DNA from: Sisyra terminalis
Taxonomy: Eukaryota > Arthropoda > Insecta > Neuroptera > Sisyridae
DNA: 64,000 bases
Direction of reading: 5' to 3'
Assembly (NCBI GenBank): GCA_958496175.1
Contig: OY292275.1
Location: forward strand, 9,114,001 to 9,178,000
Shown piece after piece: positions 56,922 to 64,000 of this stretch (position 1 is the first letter of the stretch; every line of letters begins with the position of its first letter). The position numbers and the translations under genes were made by a program. The notes under the pieces were generated by a model that saw only the letters and a program-made list of their open reading frames with translations, had not been told where the DNA came from and made no database searches.

Positions 56922-57597
56922 ATAATAATTAAATTGTGAGCAATAAGGACGAAGCTTCTTGTGGCATCTTATTTATTTTATCGCCAACGTTTCGTCAGTT
57001 ATTCCTGACTTCTGCAGGGCTCTATAATGAAAATACATAACATTTAAAAATAGCAACAACTATTGTCAAAATTATAAATAAAAAATTACAATTCTTAAGT
57101 CTTAGTCTATATAAATCTTAGTTAATTAATGTGAAATCTAACTAAAAAATAATTAAATTTCAATACCATTATTTAAATACTAACAAAAATTTAAAAATTA
57201 CTCCACAAATGTCATAAAAATAAGCTGTAAAATGGCCCAACTGGTAGAACAAAAGACCAAGAATACAATTTGGTATTGATAAATAAAAAATTGTTTAAAA
57301 AAACATAATTGAAAATAATGTTAATTATTGAAAAAAAAAACATTATTAACAGCTTTTTTTATGACATTTGTGGAGTAATTTTTAAATTTTTGTTAGTATT
57401 TAAATAATGGTATTGAAATTTAATTATTTTTTGGTTTGATTTCACATTAATTAACTAAGATTTATATAGATTAAGATTACTGAATTGTAATTTATTTATT
57501 TGTAATTTTGACAATAGTTGTTGCTATTTTTAAATGTTATGTATTTTCATTATAGAATCCTGAAGAAGTCCTTATTGCCCACAATTTAATTATTATA
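56922..57597. mobile_element. hammerhead-family element P5, large inverted repeat
   Basis: Arms 56922-57225 and about 57350-57597 are inverted copies sharing TAATTAAATTGTG, GCAATAAGGAC, ATTATAAATAAA-type and GACATTTGTGGAGTAATTTT blocks. The left arm contains a hammerhead-like motif. The right arm lacks about 58 bp covering most of it, with the deletion between two short GAC repeats. No ORF. Target duplication not resolved. Confidence 0.65.
56980..57024 (-). ncRNA. hammerhead-like motif HHR-6, core changed
   Basis: Minus strand: CTGCAGA in place of CTGANGA, extra A, perfect helix II arms GTCAG and CTGAC around GAATAA, then GAAA, ACGT and a GTT triplet; helix I has three G-C pairs. The A-to-C change inside the CTGA block should impair catalysis. 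Confidence 0.5.
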
Positions 57598-58143
57598 TAT
57601 AAAAAACTATGCATAATTTGTGTTAATGTGTATCGTTTTTAGTTCTGGTAAACCCAATTTTAAAGATTTTTTTATGTAATGCTTTTATGTATCATGGATG
57701 GAAGCCGTTTTAAAGGTTGTATCAGAAACCTAAATTTTGGAACATGGTTTTCAGAAAATCTGAGATCTTTACTCTTTACTTAAGTTTTAGTTCTAGAATT
57801 CTAATACAACTTCAATTCAATGAACTTGTTTGAAAATAGTGACAATTTGATTAAAGAGATTTAGAGAAAATCTTGCAGGATTTATATGAGCTTTGCAATG
57901 AAAAATTGAAGGAAACTAATGTTGGCGAGTAAATCATTTGTAAACTAACAATGACATTTCTAACAACATTGTTAGAAACAGGAACATATGGGAATAACTA
58001 TGAAAAAATAAATAAATAGTAAAATATTGTAAAACAACTATTAAGAAAAAAATATTCAGTTGTAATAGATTGGAATACTAAGAATAAGCAAATTGGTAGT
58101 AGTATAACAATTCACAAATCAAAAAAAAAAAAAATCAAATCGA
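57598..58143. other. unassigned AT-rich stretch
   Basis: Nothing supported was seen. Confidence 0.4.
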
Positions 58144-58156
58144 ATGGGTTTTTAAT

Positions 58157-58318
58157 TTTAACATTGATAAATATTTTATTTATTTCCGAATCACAATCAA
58201 TTAATGGATAATAATATATATATAAGTCTTTGAGATTCAATTTGAAATTCGAAACGCGTCGTAATAAAGAAATTTAATTGAATCTCAAAGACTTATATAT
58301 ATTATTATCCATTATTTC
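58157..58318. mobile_element. hammerhead-family element P2 (short relative of P1)
   Basis: Exact 13-bp target duplication ATGGGTTTTTAAT at 58144-58156 and 58319-58331. The 162-bp element has the same left 40 bases and the same inverted TAATGGATAATAATATATA ends as P1. At 58250-58265 it keeps the 3' half of the hammerhead (GAAACGCGTCGTAAT) on the plus strand; the CTGATGA half and helix II are deleted. Its small size and long target duplication argue for retroposition of a ribozyme-derived RNA. Confidence 0.75.
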
Positions 58319-58619
58319 ATGGGTTTTTAATATTATGCGGAGGATTAATATACCTTATTGTTTATTATTATGAACTAAGTTTACAGTATTTCTCTTTAAT
58401 CATTATATATTCACAATATTTACAAAAAAGAGGTTTAGTAGGCATTAAAGTCTTATATACTATCTTCATAACTTCTATTTTTATTTTAGATTTAAAAAGA
58501 CCATTTTGTAATGAAAATAAAATTAAAACCCAGTTTCGTGGTCAATGTCTATGGCTTTTGATTAACCGCAAATGTGCATAATATGCCCACAAAAAAGAAA
58601 AATAACATTATTTCAGATA

Positions 58620-59340
58620 TTTCATTACAAACTGTTTTTCTTAATCAGAATTCTTAATAATTAATAAAAATAATCAGGATAGTATTTTCTTTGAATTATT
58701 TGATTTTTATTTGAGAAATTCAAAACTAAATTGTATTTTTTTAAAAATATTCATTTCACATTACCACACTTAATTGTAATTAGATTCTCAGTTAATTATT
58801 TTAATTATTTTAATTGTTTTTAAAGTTTTTGCTGTTTATTTTAATGAATTTTTTAATCAAACCCTTTAAATATAACTCATGTATCGATAAACCTCGAATG
58901 ACGTCATTGCATAAGCCGCTCCATACAATAGGTATTCATATCCGTAAATGCTACGACATTAAGTGTGGGAGTGGTTTGGTTCAAATTTGAAAATTTCAAT
59001 AATCAAAACAAATGATCATCTGTCAATCTCGCAATTCCATTGGCTGATAGCCTCTTGTATTGGAGTGGGTGAGCTGTTATCAGATATTAGTGCATCACTT
59101 GATTTATTCCTACTTTATTTGCTCTTAATTAATTTCATTCAATTAAAGGCCAAATAGGGATAAAAGTGATACTTTTGAAAGTAATCAATAAATCATGATA
59201 AAAATTGTTTCATTCTAGTAAATGAAATTTTATTATTGCCTTTATATGCCTTAGGTTGGTTAATTAATCGGTATATTATCATTAGATTTAGTTTACTACT
59301 GCTAAGTGGATATTATATACATTAAGCTGATGTAATAAAA
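58620..59340 (+). repeat. dispersed repeat family R1, copy 2
   Basis: Core 58885-59105 matches 26999-27220: TCGAATGACGTCATTGCA, CGCTCCATAC, GGGAGTGGTTT, AATCAAAACAAATGA, TCTCGCAATTCCATTGGCT, AGCCTCTTGTA. Outer similarity is weak. No coding capacity. Confidence 0.65.
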
Positions 59341-59630
59341 ACAATACCTTATGCCTTGTTTGCGGTGCTTTAGTAAAATACAATGGACAATCATTAGATA
59401 TTTTTAGATCTTTAGATTAATTTGACTCCTGTAAGATATGATTGAAGATTTAAAATGCATATTTCAGTTAACACAATTTCCAGTGCTTAAATTGTTTTAA
59501 AGAGTTTTTAATTATTTTACTCTTAGTTAAAGTTTTTGTGTTTTGAGTGTTAATATTGAAACCAAAAATTATTTCAATATTTACAGTAGTGTTTAAAAAG
59601 AAATTTTAGAAAATTTAAATGTTTTTTGTT

Positions 59631-60562
59631 CCACGGCTACGTACGCTGACGACACTGCACTGATGGCAGTAGGAAATGATCCTGCTGAAGCATCTAACAA
59701 ACTCCAGTGCGCCTTAATGGAGTACTGCAGATGGGCCGACAAATGGAGAATAAATAATAATGAAAAAAAATCAGTACATGTTACTTTCAGTACCAGAAAA
59801 CAGTGCTGCCCGCCAGTAATGCTCAATAATATCGAGGTACCCCAAACGGACAATGCTAAGTACTTGAGAATGCACCTGGATAGACGGTTAACTTGGACAA
59901 AACATATTAAGGAAAGAAGAAAACAGCTAAACAAAAAATACGGAATATTGTACTGGCTGATTGGTAGCAGATCACAGTTGACCATAGAAAACAAATTGGT
60001 TCTTTACAAATCAATAATGAAACCAATTTGGACCTATGGAGTGGAACTTTGAGGCACAGCATCCAACTCAAACGTGGAAATAATACAAAGATTCCAGTCC
60101 AAGATTCTGTGGACAATAATTGGTGCAGCATGGTACATAAATAATGTAAGAATCCACGACGATCTACTGGTGGAACATGTAAAAGAAGTGATCACTCAGA
60201 GAGCGCGGGTCTTTCAAGCTAGACTCAATGATCACCCAAACCACCTTGCCTTGAATCTACTGGATAACAGTGGGGATGTAAAGCGTCTCAAAAGAGTGGC
60301 CATACTCGACCTGACAGACCGATTTAAGTAATATGCACCCTGACTGAGATGACCCTTACTACTATTTGTTATTATTTGTTACTGTCACTTTATTTAAGAA
60401 TACTATTATAATACTAGAATACTATTACTATTAAGCTACTATAATTTTATAATTTTTAATGTTAATTGTGTCAATGGACACAACTAACGCACAAGTGTTG
60501 AAAGTGTGACACATTGCAATTATTGTCAAGAGGCAGATGGTGCAAATAAAGAAAAACAAAAA
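59631..60562 (+). mobile_element. 5'-truncated Jockey-like LINE, copy 1
   Basis: Exact 14-bp target duplication AAATGTTTTTTGTT at 59617-59630 and 60563-60576. The element starts in the RT domain and ends in a 3' UTR (60332-60540) plus an A-rich tail AATAAAGAAAAACAAAAAA. The 3' UTR contains TGTGTC, TGGACACAAC and CAAGAGGCA, shared with the LINE at 20897-21746. 5' truncation and a long target duplication are the signature of target-primed reverse transcription. The perfect duplication suggests a comparatively young insertion. Confidence 0.95.
59633..60331 (+). pseudogene. LINE ORF2: end of the reverse transcriptase and C-terminal domain
   Basis: The frame is open from the truncation point through Ala-Thr-Tyr-Ala-Asp-Asp-Thr-Ala-Leu-Met (the YADD catalytic box, Tyr at 59642). 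It continues with Trp-Ala-Asp-Lys-Trp-Arg-Ile-Asn and Glu-Lys-Lys-Ser, then Lys-Tyr-Leu and Leu-Asp-Arg-Arg-Leu-Thr-Trp, then Lys-Asn-Lys-type linker and Ile-Trp-Thr-Tyr-Gly-Val-Glu-Leu. A single TGA at 60050-60052 replaces the Trp of the expected ELWG motif. The same frame continues to the natural stop after Leu-Thr-Asp-Arg-Phe-Lys at 60329-60331. Endonuclease and the first RT motifs are missing through truncation. The family is Jockey-like by motif order. Confidence 0.93.
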
Positions 60563-60576
60563 AAATGTTTTTTGTT

Positions 60577-62193
60577 CAGTTTTACATTAAAAATGCATCC
60601 AATAAGGCTAGTGGAATTACAAAATTTTCAAGTCTTAGTTGCTATGTAACTCCAAAATTTCTACCAAATTTGTTTATATTTTTTAAAAATAGTTTACACA
60701 TTAAGGACTTTGAGTTTCGTTTAAAAAGGTTATTAAAATTAAATGATCAAGTAAAGCTCTACTTTTTGTTGAACAACCAAAACTGTGCCACATTTCAACA
60801 AAAAAATACAAACAGTAAATAAAGAAGAAAATTGCAGTTCTGTATATTCTGCAACATTCACTTGTCGACTGTAACCTGAACCACGAACATTGGCCGATTT
60901 AAATTTTTTATCATTCAAAAGAAATGAGAAAGAAATTGAGTTAAGCTCTTACATTCCTTCAATTTTATATTGAAACACTCCAGAGCTTGTCCTTGTGTTC
61001 CAATTCCGCAAGGATGAAAAACGGTTAAACCGTAAAAATCTTAGGTTATAATCACAATAAAAAGACTTTCGAGGTATCTATAAAAAATTGTGTCAAGTTG
61101 AACGTTGTTTTCGGCTAATTTTATGAGTATAATAACTTAGCAAAAGAATCATCCCCAATAAAAGAAAACTGTTGGATAGAATTGAGGCGTGCGGCTTATG
61201 GGGGTGAGACGAAAAAGTCAGCCTTTTATAAACAAACGTGACAGAGAGCTTTTTTCTATTCTTGTGAGTAATAGATTTCAAATATTTATGTGACAGGCTG
61301 TAAAAACAGCACATAAAGTTCCAACACCACCTGAAAACTCTTGTTGTTTTAGCTGATCGTCCTTTTGCCTTTTTTTAAACTTTAATGATCCTAGTAAATA
61401 ATTCCCACTATCTCACATGGACGCGTCATTATTTATTCAAAATTATCCGACACATCAAATATTCTCACAGTAAAAACCAAAAATATAAATGCGTGCTGTC
61501 CTAAATTTTTTGTGGCAGCAATTTTATTTAACACCCCAAACATTACATTCAAAAACACTATTTTCCTGGAATAAAAATTGGAATTGGCATAGTATTTTTA
61601 CTCGTTTTATATCGTAAATAATAATTATGGAAAAGTAAGTTTTATAACTCAAAAAAGACGTTGAAATAAGATCGGGAACGAAACTAAAACTTTTATGGAT
61701 TTTTTAAATAGAGTCGGAAACTCTTCAGGGAATCTAATACTGGGAAAAAATCAAGTTACAACTTTTATTACGATTTCGAATCTTGAACATTTTCACCCAA
61801 ATTTAAAAGGCAAAAAAATCATAATTATGTGCGCTGGCATATTTCCAAGATGAAACCATTTCATTATAAAGTGATTCGTGAGCTCTCATAAATTTTACTA
61901 TTTTGTCTTAATTTTCTCCACAAAATGCATATGCCAATATTTACAATTGCCAAGTCGAAGTTCTTGTGTGATGCATTGCACTGAATTATTTATTTTGCGT
62001 GAAAAAAAAGCCATGAAAATCAGTATTGTATCCTTTATTTTTGTCAAGTGTAGTAAAAATGAAATAATAAAACATATTTTACCATTCTAATGCATAAATT
62101 TACTCTTCAACTTCTAAAGATTCATATGCCAGAATCAAGACCGATGCTAGCAGATGTGCAAAGTGTGCCCCGCACACGGGGGGCAAAAAAAAG
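60577..62193. other. unassigned AT-rich stretch
   Basis: An 85-codon frame at 60565-60822 starts inside the LINE target duplication and so existed before the insertion; it has no recognisable domain. No other feature is supported. 62150-62190 has a short GC-rich patch that may be another transposon end. Confidence 0.35.
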
Positions 62194-62201
62194 CTCTAAA
62201 G

Positions 62202-62378
62202 CAGGGATGAGCAATCTTAGTTTTAGGCAATTTTAATAATTTTATTTAATTTAATAATAATAATTTATTATTTAAAATTTAAATTATATTTTTGGTGATA
62301 AAATAATCAATTACACGTGCAAAAATAAAACTTTGACGAACCGCAAGCGGCCCATGGGTCGCCGGTCGCTTTTCCCTG
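62202..62378. mobile_element. hAT MITE (CAGGGATGAG type)
   Basis: Ends CAGGGATGAGC and GCTTTTCCCTG are inverted matches. CTCTAAAG (62194-62201) and CTCCAGAG (62379-62386) form a degenerate 8-bp duplication, 6 of 8 identical. The right subterminal block CCGCAAGCGGCCCATGGGTC is typical of this hAT type. AT-rich interior without ORF. Confidence 0.8.
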
Positions 62379-62386
62379 CTCCAGAG

Positions 62387-62518
62387 GAATCTTCCGCACT
62401 GCTGTATCAAAAATCAAAATCGCCAATCTTCTATGTTAAAGAGGAAGATCTTCAACATTAAGAGAAGAGGAAGAAGAAAAAAAATACCATAAAATATAAA
62501 GAAAGTAAAAAATTAAAT
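62387..62518. other. unassigned spacer
   Basis: Purine-rich GAAGAGGAAGAAGAAAAAA run at 62460-62482; otherwise nothing. Confidence 0.3.
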
Positions 62519-62527
62519 CTATATCAA

Positions 62528-62706
62528 GCCTGCTGGTAGTAGAGTGGTCGAAATGACCGCTCCAAAAATGGTAGATATTGAGTTCAAAGCTCATAGCGGA
62601 CAAATTCTCAGCCTTCGTTAGCTTATGGATTAAATTTATGAACTCTAGAGTCGCTTAAAACCTTAGTAATTTAAAAAAGACACTAAATAATTACAACAAA
62701 AAAAAA
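62528..62706 (+). mobile_element. tRNA-derived SINE, copy 3
   Basis: Exact 9-bp target duplication CTATATCAA at 62519-62527 and 62707-62715. It starts GCCTGCTGGTAGTAGAGTGG (box A) and has box B GAGTTCAAAGC at 62580-62590. The 3' tail is GAGTCGCTTAAAACCTTAG, then an A-rich end. Length 179 bp against 181 bp in copy 1. Same tail homology to the LINE at 31.2-31.7 kb. Confidence 0.85.
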
Positions 62707-62715
62707 CTATATCAA

Positions 62716-64000
62716 ATATTATCAAAAAATGTATTTATAAGTTTATATTTATGTAACTCTATATTTTATTTTATGCATATCATAACGTATTTTTTATTAC
62801 TTTTCAATTGAGCATTATAATTACCAACTGAAATCATGTCTTCCATATTAATTTGAATGACCATGTTGTTATATGGTGACTTATTAAATAAATTTTAAAA
62901 AAAATGGAGTCTATATTTATTATAGCCTCCGGTTTTGATACATTGGATAACTTCACTACTTAAAAATTTCATTCTAAAAAACCGGAGATCTCAATAATTC
63001 TGGGCCAATTTTGGCTTTAGTAACCCATTTTAGCCACATGAAAAAATCGGTTTCAATATTTGGTGTTTTTGTATAGTAATTAAGGCATAAAATAAATAAT
63101 TTTACGAAGTTTGATGGTCTTTTTCGATTTTTTTGAATTTTCCGAAATTGCCGTTGCCTATAAAAACTAACCTGTAATTTTGTCTAGGTCCTTACAAGGA
63201 ATTTTATTTAAGATTTGTTTGATGGTTTGATTATTAGTTAAAACTTCAAACAATTCAATCTCATTTTTTTCCAATTCTCCAATTTCCGCTACCCCTTCAC
63301 AACTTACAACTCTGAACTCAATCAATTCTCATACTGTGTATTGGTTAAAAGAAAATCAAAACAGCTTTTTATCGCAAATACCAAAGCTCAAACGATTCTA
63401 TCATTTGACGATAGATAAGATTAGTTTTTCTATATTATTAAGTTATTAAGTTATTGAAGATTATTCAAGCAATAAAGAATTTCAAAGGCGAGGCAAAGTT
63501 TGAGGTATGAGGTTTGAAAGTTCAAAGTTGAAAGTTTTAAAGTTGAATTTCAACTTTTTTTGAAAAAATTATCGGCCTTAACATTTTCAAAGACCTAAGC
63601 CTTAAAAATATACATAACTCCTCACTAATAAATTCTATTTATTGTCTTCAAATATTTTTACTTTACATGGACTACGTACTTACTAAAGAGAAGTGCATTG
63701 AAAAAATATATTTTTTTTAGAAACTTCCAATCTGAAAAACTCCCATATACCAAAACTATCAGAATTTCAAGAATATTTATTGAAACTTAAACCACTAGCA
63801 GCGGCATCAAAAAGAGCTTTGAATCGTATAAATGTAATATGTTCGTAAAATCCATATAACTTTCTGACTGGTTTTAACTGATGTATTGAATAATTCAATG
63901 CAATTTCATCCTGTCCGGAATTACTCATGAATAACTGATGGTTTCGGAATATTTCCTAGTTGTAAACCATGTTTATTAGTTGTATAATACGCGGCATACA
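62716..64000. other. unassigned AT-rich stretch to the window end
   Basis: A degenerate AAAGTT-rich patch lies at about 63491-63555. No gene or paired repeat was seen. Confidence 0.4.

Noticed and set aside
57552..57572. Possible second hammerhead on the right arm of P5 (CTGAAGAAGTCC)
   Set aside because: Only the first block remains; helix II and GAAA are removed by the 58-bp deletion, so it is not reported as a motif.
60565..60822. 85-codon frame starting in the LINE target duplication
   Set aside because: No recognisable domain. The start is supplied by the duplicated target, so it predates the LINE, but nothing supports coding.
63491..63555. AAAGTT-rich patch resembling a minisatellite
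   Set aside because: Repeats are too irregular in length and sequence to call an array.

Overview
The window looks like nuclear DNA of an insect. It is strongly AT-rich, has almost no long open reading frames, and is crowded with decayed eukaryotic transposable elements: Jockey-like non-LTR retrotransposons, a tRNA-derived SINE, and Tigger/pogo, PIF/Harbinger, hAT and TTAA-type DNA elements. The one convincing promoter combines heat-shock elements, GAGA sites and CCAAT boxes, the arrangement known from insect heat-shock genes. I cannot name the order or species, and I see no intact, confidently functional protein-coding gene.

Layout. 1-419: 3' end of a non-LTR element. 0.4-5.4 kb: mostly unassigned. 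5.4-6.2 and 12.5-13.9 kb: two copies of a long foldback element, the second interrupted by a small element carrying a hammerhead-ribozyme motif. 16.3-19.3 kb: PIF/Harbinger transposase remnant, a third foldback, and a GC-richer element that may carry a spliced small gene. 20.6-22.7 kb: a tandem duplication whose first unit took in a LINE, whose 3' UTR then took in another hammerhead element. 22.9-31.7 kb: hAT remnants, a dispersed repeat, and a SINE beside a LINE with a matching 3' tail. 31.9-32.6 kb: TTAA-flanked element. 34.4-35.2 kb: hammerhead element with two ribozyme motifs. 35.65 kb: pre-miRNA-like hairpin. 36.9-38.3 kb: partial duplication and a 950-bp near-perfect foldback with an 8-bp target duplication. 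38.37-38.85 kb: heat-shock-type promoter and a leader-like transcript start. 41-51 kb: MITEs, a second SINE, a second TTAA element and a LINE RT scrap. 52.8-56.5 kb: a tandemly repeated host sequence nested with Tigger, a GTGGCCATA-ended element and hAT. 56.9-58.3 kb: two more hammerhead-family elements. 59.6-60.6 kb: 5'-truncated LINE with a perfect 14-bp target duplication. 62.2-62.7 kb: hAT MITE and third SINE.

How it fits together. Three observations stand out. First, five near-complete hammerhead cores, one inactivated core and one half-core lie in small inverted- or tandem-repeat elements. Four of these elements have 9-13 bp target duplications, which points to non-autonomous relatives of Penelope-like retroelements. 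Second, the SINE shares its 3' tail with the LINE 135 bp away from one copy, a likely parasite-host pair. Third, the heat-shock promoter at 38.4 kb drives no recognisable chaperone gene; its transcript begins with an AT-rich leader and a 20-codon ORF, so a heat-inducible long non-coding RNA is one possibility.

Limits: everything was read by eye. Element boundaries are accurate to a few bases where target duplications are visible and only approximate elsewhere.
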